Shown here piece by piece: positions 50,149 to 57,600 of a stretch of 64,000 nucleotides of DNA. A program made the position numbers and the translations under genes. The DNA lies in NCBI GenBank assembly GCA_015064855.1, contig SVRK01000006.1, positions 1 through 64,000 of the forward strand, in the 5' to 3' direction. This DNA is from Oscillospiraceae bacterium (GTDB lineage: Bacteria; Bacillota; Clostridia; Oscillospirales; CAG-272). Numbering within the stretch: the first letter of the stretch is position 1; every line of letters starts with the position of its first letter. The notes below the pieces were generated by a model that made no database searches, had not been told where the DNA came from, and was given only the letters and a program-made list of their open reading frames with translations.

Positions 50149-50188
50149 CGATACTTCGGTGTTTTAATCCTATATGTATAAAAAACGC

Positions 50189-50237
50189 GCGAAATTAACA
50201 AAAAAATTAACATTAATCTGTAATTTGTTAATTTCGC
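50189..50237. repeat. Inverted repeat with 12-bp perfect arms
   Basis: GCGAAATTAACA and TGTTAATTTCGC separated by 25 nt; no T run follows on either strand. Confidence 0.5.
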
Positions 50238-50284
50238 CAAAAAATATAATAATTTTGAGAGAGATTCGGTCCTAAAACAGTAAG

Positions 50285-50338
50285 AAACAGACAGGTTTTT
50301 GTGCACATTTCACAAAAACCCATCTGTTTTTCTTTTTT
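50285..50338 (+). terminator. Intrinsic terminator of the cysK-HAD operon
   Basis: Stem aggtttttgtg / cacaaaaacc within outer arms aacag / ctgtt, followed by a T-rich run. Confidence 0.7.
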
Positions 50339-50345
50339 GTTCAAC

Positions 50346-50374
50346 TTGACAGTTTTCCACATATGTGTTAATAT
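50346..50374 (+). promoter_or_regulatory. SigA-type promoter of the second BspA-like gene
   Basis: TTGACA at 50346-50351, 17-nt spacer and TAATAT at 50369-50374 with an extended TG. Confidence 0.75.
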
Positions 50375-50412
50375 TATAAAGTAAAATAGAAATTTAATTA
50401 GGAGAATTGTTT

Positions 50413-52440
50413 ATGAAAAAGAAAATTCTACTCGGCACTATAATAGCGATAGCAGTAATGTGCTTATTTGCTATTTCAATTTCCGCAACTGTTGTTACAA
50501 TAGACGACATCCAATATGACGTTTATACTGACGAAAGCGGAAACAATTTCGCTACAGTTTCAAACAAAAACAGAGGCACCTGCTCTTTGGAAACTGTAAT
50601 AATTCCAAAAACCATTGACTATGAGGGTACTACCTACACAGTTAACAAAATGGAAGATTATGCGTTTGCAGGAAACTCAAGCATTGTTACATTTGTTGTT
50701 AAGCCTGCGCTTGCAAGATTTCCAAACTCTATGATTGAATCATCGCGTAACATTAAAAAGGTTTACGTTGATTTTTCTAACGTTACCGAAATCGGTTCAA
50801 GAGCATTTACCTTTGCTGAAAGAGATGACACAAACCCGGTAGAGGGTCAAGAGTTCAAGTTTTATACAGTTGCATCTTGGGAAGCCGGCAGTGACGTTGA
50901 AATTACGGAGGTTGATTTTGACAAGATAGTGTCTATCGGTTCTGGTGCGTTCAACAATGCAAGTCTTAAAAAGGTTACAATCGGAAAAAACTGTAAATCT
51001 ATCGGCATACAAACCTTTAGATTCAGTGACCTTGAGGATGTTACTGTAGAGAGCAACGTTGATATTCCGTACTACTTTGCTGCTCATGCACAACTTAAAT
51101 ATATAAAATTCGGTTCGCCATCAAGTATAGGCGGCTCTGCGTTCTCTACCAACACAAAGGTGATTTCCGTTATAGGCGATTTATCTAACTGTACGTCAAT
51201 CGGTGGCGGTGCTTTCATTTTTGCAACGCAATATGATAGAGGTAATTCAACTGTTCAATGGTACAACCTTAAAGGCGAGCAGGTAGTTGACCTTTCCAAT
51301 GTTACAAAAATTGAGGGCTCAGGTTTTGCAAGCTCAAACGTTGGTTCTGCAAAAATCATTTGGCCTAAGGCTCTTACTTCTATATCTGATCAAGCATTTA
51401 GAAAAGCAAATATAAACCAACCTATTTATATCAATGCAGCGGCAGGTGCCAACGTTGAAATTACTCGTTGGATGTTTGATAGCAACCCATCAAATCTTTA
51501 CGTGTATGGTCCTGGCGTTTATAGAGCAAACGGAATTTACAGTGCAGGTACTACGGTTGTTTCTCTTGCTGACCATTTAGAAATCCGTTATGACGCTTTC
51601 CAAGGAACAGGCTGCACACTTTACTCTAAATCATATACAATAACAGAGAACAACTCAGCGGTGGAAAAAGAGCTTAAAAATGCACCAACCGTTGTTGAGA
51701 TCGCAAGCGGCACAGCAACTCCTTATAAGGGATGTGGCTTGGTTGTTGACTTGGTTTTGGCTGACGAATCAACTGTAAAAATCGACCGTGTTGTTCACGA
51801 ATATAAGGATTCGCTTGATATGACGGTTTGTCCTGCCGGCTCCGCTACTATTTATAAGTGCGATGGCTGTGGCGACACATATAAGGTAACTGACGAAGAC
51901 GCATATATCTCCGATACGCACGAATTCAACGTTGAAAACGGTGCTACTATAATAAACATCGTTTATGAAAATTACTTCGCAAAGGGCGTTATTACAAAGG
52001 CTTGCGCTCATTGTGACGCAACCACAACACCTGATATTGAGGTTGAATCTGCAAAGCCTATGTTTGCACCTCTTGGATATTCAATGTCTGAGGAGGAATC
52101 GAATGTTAAGTTCGTTGCTCACTTTGTTCAAGCGAATAGCGATGCTATCAAAGCATATGAAAATCTTACCGGAAAAGAGGTTAGATATGGAGTGCTTGGA
52201 GCTATCGCAGATGAATCCTGCAATCCACTTGAGGTTGATGAGAATGGCGTAATTATCACAAAGCCGGGTGCGGTTTACGCAAATATGACAGATACTGATT
52301 ATACAAATATCACTGTAAGAATTAACGGTATTTCATCCGGAGCAAAGGTACACTGTGGTGCTTACGTTATAGTTGACAATGTTCTTTCATATATATTTGA
52401 CGACCAAATAAGCGACAAGGCGCACGTGTTTGAGCTATAA
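50413..52440 (+). CDS. Secreted BspA-like LRR surface protein with Cys-rich module
   Basis: 675 residues. A signal peptide (~1-27, cleavage near SISA) is followed by LRR_5/BspA-type repeats (for example NKMEDYAFAGNSSIVTF, VSIGSGAFNNASLKKVTIG and TSISDQAFRKANINQ). Residues ~460-545 hold CPAGSATIYKCDGCGDTYKV and KACAHCDATT, a zinc-ribbon-like module common in gut Firmicutes surface proteins. A ~110-residue C-terminal beta domain ends the protein. No sortase motif or lipobox was found, so the mode of surface retention is unclear. The ATG at 50413 lies 7 nt after AGGAGA. Confidence 0.8.
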   Translation: MKKKILLGTIIAIAVMCLFAISISATVVTIDDIQYDVYTDESGNNFATVSNKNRGTCSLETVIIPKTIDYEGTTYTVNKMEDYAFAGNSSIVTFVVKPALARFPNSMIESSRNIKKVYVDFSNVTEIGSRAFTFAERDDTNPVEGQEFKFYTVASWEAGSDVEITEVDFDKIVSIGSGAFNNASLKKVTIGKNCKSIGIQTFRFSDLEDVTVESNVDIPYYFAAHAQLKYIKFGSPSSIGGSAFSTNTKVISVIGDLSNCTSIGGGAFIFATQYDRGNSTVQWYNLKGEQVVDLSNVTKIEGSGFASSNVGSAKIIWPKALTSISDQAFRKANINQPIYINAAAGANVEITRWMFDSNPSNLYVYGPGVYRANGIYSAGTTVVSLADHLEIRYDAFQGTGCTLYSKSYTITENNSAVEKELKNAPTVVEIASGTATPYKGCGLVVDLVLADESTVKIDRVVHEYKDSLDMTVCPAGSATIYKCDGCGDTYKVTDEDAYISDTHEFNVENGATIINIVYENYFAKGVITKACAHCDATTTPDIEVESAKPMFAPLGYSMSEEESNVKFVAHFVQANSDAIKAYENLTGKEVRYGVLGAIADESCNPLEVDENGVIITKPGAVYANMTDTDYTNITVRINGISSGAKVHCGAYVIVDNVLSYIFDDQISDKAHVFEL

Positions 52441-52445
52441 AATCA

Positions 52446-52474
52446 AAAGAAACCGAGAAATCGGTTTCTTTTTT
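52446..52474 (+). terminator. Intrinsic terminator of the BspA-like gene
   Basis: Stem aaagaaaccga / tcggtttcttt with a GAAA tetraloop and T run. Confidence 0.9.
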
Positions 52475-52500
52475 ATAAAAATTGATTTTCACAAAAAAAC

Positions 52501-52531
52501 AAAATCACCCTGCCGTGGCAGGGTGATTTTT
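52501..52531 (-). terminator. Terminator of the rplJL operon
   Basis: Stem aaaatcaccctgcc / ggcagggtgatttt; on the minus strand it is followed by a run of seven T. Confidence 0.9.
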
Positions 52532-52546
52532 ATTGCTAAATCCAAA

Positions 52547-52918
52547 TTATTTAACTTCTGCTTTTGCGCCAGCTTCTGTAAGTTGCTTAGCGATGTCTTC
52601 AGCTGTTTCCTTAGAAACTGCTTCCTTGATTGTCTTAGGAGCGCTCTCAACGAGTTCCTTAGCTTCCTTAAGACCAAGACCTGTAAGCTCTCTTACAACC
52701 TTGATAACGTTGAGCTTGGATGCACCTGCTTCAACAAGTACAACGTCAAACTCTGTCTTCTCCTCAACAGGAGCTGCAGCAACAGCTGCGCCAGCAACTG
52801 CAACAGGAGCTGCAGATACGCCGAATTCTTCCTCAACTGCCTTTACAAGATCAGCAAGCTCGAGAATTGAAAGTGTTTTGATTTCTTCAAGAATATTAGT
52901 AACCTTTTCGTTAGCCAT
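52547..52918 (-). CDS. rplL: Ribosomal protein bL12 (L7/L12)
   Basis: 123 residues, normal length. The N-terminal dimerisation helices ([26 protein letters not shown]), an Ala-rich hinge (~36-55) and the C-terminal domain with [20 protein letters not shown] and [12 protein letters not shown] are all canonical. It forms the ribosomal stalk with L10 and recruits translational GTPases. Strong GGAGG site. Downstream gene of the L10 operon. Confidence 0.98.
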   Translation of the reverse strand: MANEKVTNILEEIKTLSILELADLVKAVEEEFGVSAAPVAVAGAAVAAAPVEEKTEFDVVLVEAGASKLNVIKVVRELTGLGLKEAKELVESAPKTIKEAVSKETAEDIAKQLTEAGAKAEVK

Positions 52919-52991
52919 GATAATTTATCCTCCGTAATTTAGATAATATAATTTTTCTTTTTAATTTGCGTTTTTTAAAGTAACGTTAAAC

Positions 52992-53504
52992 TTATTCAGC
53001 AGCTTCTACGCCGTTCTTTTGGTCGATAACTGCTTGGATAGCGCGAGCAAAGCCTGAGATAGGACCTTGGATGCTACCGAGGAATCTTGCAAGAAGAACT
53101 TCCTTAGAAGGAATATCAGCAAGAGCCTTAACTGTGTTTGCATCAACAACTGCGTTCTCAAGGAAACCGCCTTTGATTTCAAAGGTTTCAACCTTGTCAG
53201 CAAATTCTTTTGCAATTTTTGCTGGAGCAATTGGATCGTCGTAACCGATAGCGATAGCGCTCATACCGTTAAGATTTTCCTTCATTGCTTCATAGCCTAC
53301 TTCATCACAAGCACGACCAATAAGAGTATTTTTAATTACCATATAGTCAACGCCTGCTTTTCTGAAAGCGGCACGCATTTTGGTATCGTTTTCAACTGTG
53401 ATACCTTGGTATTGAACAAGAACACCACTTTGCGCTCTCTTGATTTTTTCAACAAGATCAGCAACGATGGCTTGCTTTTGTTCAAGAACTGATTTACTTG
53501 GCAT
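52992..53504 (-). CDS. rplJ: Ribosomal protein uL10
   Basis: 170 residues. The N-terminal rRNA-binding domain (SGVLVQYQGITVENDTKMRAAFR, NTLIGRA) and the C-terminal helix that binds L12 dimers (ending DQKNGVEAAE) fit the family. I start at the ATG at 53504 preceded by AAGGAGG; the 24-residue longer frame would translate the L10 leader. Expression is expected to be autoregulated by the L10-L12 complex binding the leader RNA at about 53615-53670. Confidence 0.97.
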   Translation of the reverse strand: MPSKSVLEQKQAIVADLVEKIKRAQSGVLVQYQGITVENDTKMRAAFRKAGVDYMVIKNTLIGRACDEVGYEAMKENLNGMSAIAIGYDDPIAPAKIAKEFADKVETFEIKGGFLENAVVDANTVKALADIPSKEVLLARFLGSIQGPISGFARAIQAVIDQKNGVEAAE

Positions 53505-53611
53505 AATAACCTCCTTGTAAAATTTTGCAGGAGAAAAAGAAAAATCTTTTTCCGGGAAAAGCATAAATATCCACACCGAAAAAAGATTTATTAACTATAA
53601 AATTATATAAA

Positions 53612-53672
53612 TTCTTCCTCGGCAGGGAGCTAAATGCAATTACTGTGACCTGCTGTCTTTGGATTTGCCTCA
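53612..53672 (-). ncRNA. L10 leader (ribosomal protein autoregulatory element)
   Basis: On the minus strand the conserved elements caaagacagcaggtcacag and agctccctgccgaggaag occur in the order and spacing of the known Firmicutes L10 leader, in which cagcagg pairs with cctgccg. It lies between the promoter and rplJ. Confidence 0.85.
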
Positions 53673-53674
53673 AC

Positions 53675-53703
53675 ATTATAGCATAGTGAAAATGCTTTGT
53701 CAA
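53675..53703 (-). promoter_or_regulatory. Consensus promoter of the rplJL operon
   Basis: Minus-strand TTGACA (53698-53703), 17-nt spacer and TATAAT (53675-53680), both perfect. Confidence 0.9.
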
Positions 53704-53716
53704 GAGTTTTTTAAAA

Positions 53717-54670
53717 TTATTTTTTAATTTTTCTTATGTCGTTTCCAGTGAATAATTTAATATTAAATTCACCAAAAAGACGGCTTGTGATTCTGTCGTG
53801 ATACTTGCTTCTGATTTCCTTGGAATTTAGGTTTGTGCTTGCAATTATTGGTAAATTCTTATTCAATCTTGTATTAATTATATTGTATAGACAAGCAACA
53901 GTAAATGAGTTTACCGCCTCTGCGCCTAAATCGTCTATAATCAAAAGGTCGCAGTCAAGATACTTTCCCGAAATTGGCTCTTCTTCTGAAAATCTATCTC
54001 TGAAACGGTCGTTATCAAAGTCGAAAAAGATATTTTGTGCCGTTTCGTAAATTACGTTGTAGCCCTTTTCGATAAGCTCCTTTGCAATAGCGGTTGATAG
54101 GTGAGTTTTTCCAAGTCCTGTGCCGCCGACAAACAAAATATTTTCCTTTATTGTTCCAAAATCCTTAACGTAATTTTGGGCATAGTGAAGAAGCTCACTC
54201 ATTTCCTCCGAGTTTTCGTATTTTTCAAGAGAAAACGTTTGGAATGATTGTGTTTTTATTAAATTTGAAATGCCCGAGAGCTTAAATTGCTCCTCGATAA
54301 GTCTGTTTTTGTAGCAGGAGCATAGCTTTCCGTTAGAAGACCCCCAGTCCTGGCACTTTGGGCAGTCGTGGTGAAGGTCAGTATAGTCCTCACTGTATCC
54401 GTTTGCGAAAAGAAAGGATGCGCGATTCCTTTGAAGCTCAAAATTGCGCTCCTTTAGGTCATTTATTCGTTCAGTCAAGCCGTCCTTGCCCTTCAAGGCG
54501 CAAGCCATAATGTCAACGCCTGTTCTTGACAATTCCTTATCAATAGCTCTGATTTCGGGGATTTTGGAGTAAATTTCTAAAAGGCGCTGGTCACGAATAG
54601 CCTCGTTTTTTAGCCTTTTTTGTTCAAACTCTTCATTAACTATATTAATAACTCTTTTTGAAAAGCTCAT
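53717..54670 (-). CDS. DnaI/DnaC-type helicase loader ATPase
   Basis: 317 residues. A coiled N-terminal region (~1-100), a Cys motif (HDCPKCQDWG...LCSC, ~107-125) like the zinc site of DnaI, then an AAA+ domain with Walker A VGGTGLGKTHLS (~182) and Walker B LLIIDDLGAE (~246). It loads the replicative helicase on DNA. It overlaps the DnaD-type gene by ATGA, which is the usual partner pairing in Firmicutes. Chromosomal form rather than phage by its zinc site and neighbours, though that is inference. Confidence 0.88.
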   Translation of the reverse strand: MSFSKRVINIVNEEFEQKRLKNEAIRDQRLLEIYSKIPEIRAIDKELSRTGVDIMACALKGKDGLTERINDLKERNFELQRNRASFLFANGYSEDYTDLHHDCPKCQDWGSSNGKLCSCYKNRLIEEQFKLSGISNLIKTQSFQTFSLEKYENSEEMSELLHYAQNYVKDFGTIKENILFVGGTGLGKTHLSTAIAKELIEKGYNVIYETAQNIFFDFDNDRFRDRFSEEEPISGKYLDCDLLIIDDLGAEAVNSFTVACLYNIINTRLNKNLPIIASTNLNSKEIRSKYHDRITSRLFGEFNIKLFTGNDIRKIKK

Positions 54671-55617
54671 TTTTTACTCCTTTCCTTTATTCTTTCGCTT
54701 GAACGCTTAAGTGCTGCCTCAAAAAAGTCGTCTGTGTCAAATGACGACATTGACAGCTTTTCCTTGTGGCTTTCCATAAGCCTTTGTGCATCCTCAACCG
54801 TCTTAACGCCCGAGGCGAGCCAGTTTTCAAGAATTTTATTTGCGTAATTCCAGTTGGCGCCCTTGCCGTTGTCAACGGATATTTCGTACGCCATTTTAAT
54901 GAGCTCGTAGCTTATTTTTGCATTTGCCCAAGCATCGAAAATTCCTTTTTCGCGCGCGGTGAACTCACGTCCGCCGACACCGAAAAGCTTTCTTACCTTA
55001 TATTCAAGTGAGCGCTTGTTTCTACGTGCAGCAAAGTGCTCCTCTAATTTTTCGTAGGTGTCAATCCCCTCGTCGTAGAGAATTTTGGAGGTTTTTCTTA
55101 TGTATGCCCAGTTCGAGGTGTTGTTTTCAACACAGTAGGCAAGAAGCATAAGAATATATTCGTCACTAAACTTGTAGTAATTTTTAATATGTAAAAGTGA
55201 GTTGTAGTCGGTAGGCGTAAAATCCTTTCCGAGTACGTTTGCGGCACAATCTGCAAGCATTTTGAAGCTTGGATTTGCATCAATTAATGCGGTGATTTGC
55301 GCGCCGGTGAATGAAGGAACAGAGTTGTCGGCTTCTGTAACTGATGATACAGTGTCCGGTGAAATATTATCAACGCCATCAAGCTCTAATATTCCGTTTT
55401 TTGCCCAAAAGCAAAGCGCACTTGTTACCTCGCTTGCAGTTAGGTCTAATTGCTTACATAAAGCGGGAATAGCCTTGTCAAAGTCGCAAAAATGACTTGA
55501 ATAAGCGGATAAAACAAGGATAACCTTAAGCTCGTTTTCGCTGGCATTCTTGGCTAAATCAATAACGCCTGAGGGAAGATTTATGATGCTTCCCATATAT
55601 TTAATAGAAATCTTCAT
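54667..55617 (-). CDS. DnaD-domain replication initiation protein
   Basis: 316 residues. An N-terminal winged-helix region (~1-110) with LASNASENELKVILVLSAYS-like primosome features and one or two DnaD/DnaB-like helical domains (~130-200 and ~215-290; the late YELIKMAYEISVDNGKGANWNYANKILENW is the YxxxIxxxW signature of the DnaD domain). Functions with DnaI in primosome assembly at the origin and at stalled forks. The gene follows tsaD by 12 nt. Confidence 0.88.
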   Translation of the reverse strand: MKISIKYMGSIINLPSGVIDLAKNASENELKVILVLSAYSSHFCDFDKAIPALCKQLDLTASEVTSALCFWAKNGILELDGVDNISPDTVSSVTEADNSVPSFTGAQITALIDANPSFKMLADCAANVLGKDFTPTDYNSLLHIKNYYKFSDEYILMLLAYCVENNTSNWAYIRKTSKILYDEGIDTYEKLEEHFAARRNKRSLEYKVRKLFGVGGREFTAREKGIFDAWANAKISYELIKMAYEISVDNGKGANWNYANKILENWLASGVKTVEDAQRLMESHKEKLSMSSFDTDDFFEAALKRSSERIKERSKK

Positions 55618-55629
55618 TTTTCTTCTCCG

Positions 55630-56631
55630 TCAGCTTGGATATGCGTTTAATGCTTCGTCGGCACGCACTCCGTCTAAAAATTCATAATACCCCTGTGCGC
55701 CAATCATTGCGGCATTGTCACCGCAAAGAGATAATTCGGGCGCGTAAAATGTTGCGCCAATCTCGTTAGCGACCGAGGTGAGCGCTTCTCTTATATGTGA
55801 ATTTGCGCTAACTCCACCGGCTAAAACGATTTTATCGTAGCCTGTTTTAATAAGGGCATCACGCACCTTTTGTCTTATAGATTCGGTTATGGTGTAGGTA
55901 ACGGAGGCACAAACGTCCTCTTTGGAAAATTCCTCGCCCTTTTGATTTTTCGTGTTTAAGTAGTTTATAACCGCGGTTTTAAGTCCACTAAATGAAAAGT
56001 CAAGAGTATCCTTATTTATGCTTGGAGAGGGGAAGGAAATTGCGTGCTTGTCCCCTGCCTTTGCTAGCTTATCAACCATAGCTCCACCCGGATAAGGCAG
56101 ACCCATAACGCGACCGATTTTATCGAAGCATTCGCCCACCGCGTCATCACGCGTTGATGCAATTTCGGTGAACTCTGTGTATGATTTTATATCAAAAAAC
56201 GATGTGTGACCGCCCGAAACAACGAGCGAAAGAAAGGGAGGCTCAAGCTCCTTGTGAGTTAAGTAGTTTGCCGCCACGTGTCCTTTGATGTGGTCAACAG
56301 GCACAAGAGGAATGTTGTTTGCGTAGGCAAGAGATTTTGCAAAGTTCACGCCCACCAAAAGAGCACCAATAAGCCCGGGGCCGTTTGTAACCGCAATTAA
56401 GTCAATGTCCTTGATAGTGACGCCTGCAACATCAAGCGCCTCGTAAGTTATTTTTGAAATTGCCTCGATGTGTGCACGACTCGCAATTTCGGGCACGACT
56501 CCGCCGTAAAGTGCCTGTATGTCAACGGAAGAGGCAATAATATTTGATTTTACCAAGCGAGAGGACTCGCTCATTTCCAAAACCGCACAGGCGGTTTCGT
56601 CACAAGAGGATTCAAAGGATAAAACTAACAT
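55630..56631 (-). CDS. tsaD: tRNA N6-threonylcarbamoyladenosine synthase subunit TsaD
   Basis: 333 residues, standard. ASKHA fold with opening VLSFESSCDETACAV, the metal-binding HIKGH motif in VPVDHIKGHVAANYL, and the phosphate loops SGGHTSF and AGGVSANSHIRE. With TsaB and TsaE it adds the threonylcarbamoyl group to A37 of ANN-decoding tRNAs. Its usual neighbour rimI lies 19 nt upstream in the operon; tsaB and tsaE are not in the window. Confidence 0.97.
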   Translation of the reverse strand: MLVLSFESSCDETACAVLEMSESSRLVKSNIIASSVDIQALYGGVVPEIASRAHIEAISKITYEALDVAGVTIKDIDLIAVTNGPGLIGALLVGVNFAKSLAYANNIPLVPVDHIKGHVAANYLTHKELEPPFLSLVVSGGHTSFFDIKSYTEFTEIASTRDDAVGECFDKIGRVMGLPYPGGAMVDKLAKAGDKHAISFPSPSINKDTLDFSFSGLKTAVINYLNTKNQKGEEFSKEDVCASVTYTITESIRQKVRDALIKTGYDKIVLAGGVSANSHIREALTSVANEIGATFYAPELSLCGDNAAMIGAQGYYEFLDGVRADEALNAYPS

Positions 56632-56650
56632 AAAACCTCACTCCTTTTTG

Positions 56651-57100
56651 TTATTCTAAAATTAAGTTCATCAGCAGTGCATCTTCTGTGGGTAGAGAAT
56701 AATGATTTTTAGACACTCCCACCGCCGAAAAGCCGAAATTTTCGTATAATTTAATGGCTGGTATATTTGACACGCGCACCTCTAAAAACAGCTTGCAAAC
56801 CTCATTTTGCTTGCAATGCTCAAGTAATTTTTCAATTAGAAGAGTTCCAATGCCCATTTTTCGCGTGTCGGGACTAACTGCAACGTTTACAATTTGACAT
56901 TCGTCAAGAATTTTTGTAAAGCTAATGTAACCAAGTACGTTTTCACCTGCTTTAGCAACGAAAAAATTCCAAATTGGATTGCTTATATATTCTAAAATAT
57001 TAGCCTCGGAAAAGGGTGTTGAAAAGCATTCCTTTTCAATTTTTGCGACACTGGGTGCGTCTTTTTCGGAAATTTGCTCTATTTTTATATTGCTTTTCAT
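56651..57100 (-). CDS. rimI: RimI-type ribosomal-protein alanine N-acetyltransferase
   Basis: 149 residues with the GNAT fold: IEKECFSTPFSEANI, VNVAVSPDTRKMGIGTLLIEKLL (acetyl-CoA loop with RxxGIG) and LEVRVSNIPAIKLYENFGF. RimI acetylates the N-terminus of ribosomal protein S18 and possibly other proteins. The ATG at 57100 lies just after the stop of the upstream deaminase gene, without a clear ribosome site, so translation is probably coupled; the longer in-frame extension to 57154 is rejected. Confidence 0.9.
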   Translation of the reverse strand: MKSNIKIEQISEKDAPSVAKIEKECFSTPFSEANILEYISNPIWNFFVAKAGENVLGYISFTKILDECQIVNVAVSPDTRKMGIGTLLIEKLLEHCKQNEVCKLFLEVRVSNIPAIKLYENFGFSAVGVSKNHYSLPTEDALLMNLILE

Positions 57101-57101
57101 A

Positions 57102-57590
57102 TTAATAGCCGAATTTTCCCGAAAGGCTGTCATCGTCCTTAATCCAGTCGCCAACGATAACCTCGGTGTAATCGGTTTTTGTGTTTCTGATGATTACCCT
57201 TGAAATGCCGGCGTTTATAATTTGACGCTTACACATCATACAGCTGTTCATACCGCCTATAATCTCGTCGGTTTTTGGGTCGGTACAGCACATATATAGG
57301 GTTGCACCAAGCATTTGCTCACGGGAAGCTGCAATTATAGCGTTTGCCTCTGCATGCACGCTACGGCATAATTCATATCTTTCGCCCTTTGGAATTCCTA
57401 GGGTGTCACGGTAGCATGAGCCAAGCTCGTTGCAGTTTACACGTCCTCTTGGTGCACCGTTATAGCCTGTTGAAACGATAACGTCGTTTTTAACAATAAT
57501 TGCACCGAAGCGACGGCGAAGACAGGTGCTTCTTTCAGATACTGTCTCTGCAATATCAAGATAGTAGTTGTGTTTAGATACTCTTTCCAT
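57102..57590 (-). CDS. ComEB-type dCMP/cytidine deaminase
   Basis: 162 residues. Zinc deaminase with the HAE motif in VHAEANAIIAA and the CxxC in NSCMMCKRQI; an additional CNELGSCYRD stretch and a TGYNGAPRG nucleotide-binding segment match deoxycytidylate deaminases of the ComEB branch. Converts dCMP to dUMP for thymidylate synthesis. I start at the ATG at 57590 with AAAGGAGC upstream, rejecting 15 extra residues. Downstream neighbour is rimI. Confidence 0.9.
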   Translation of the reverse strand: MERVSKHNYYLDIAETVSERSTCLRRRFGAIIVKNDVIVSTGYNGAPRGRVNCNELGSCYRDTLGIPKGERYELCRSVHAEANAIIAASREQMLGATLYMCCTDPKTDEIIGGMNSCMMCKRQIINAGISRVIIRNTKTDYTEVIVGDWIKDDDSLSGKFGY

Positions 57591-57600
57591 AGTAGCTCCT

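Noticed and set aside
53505..53576. 24-residue extension of L10
   Set aside because: It overlaps the L10 leader and precedes the well-placed AAGGAGG and conserved start at 53504.
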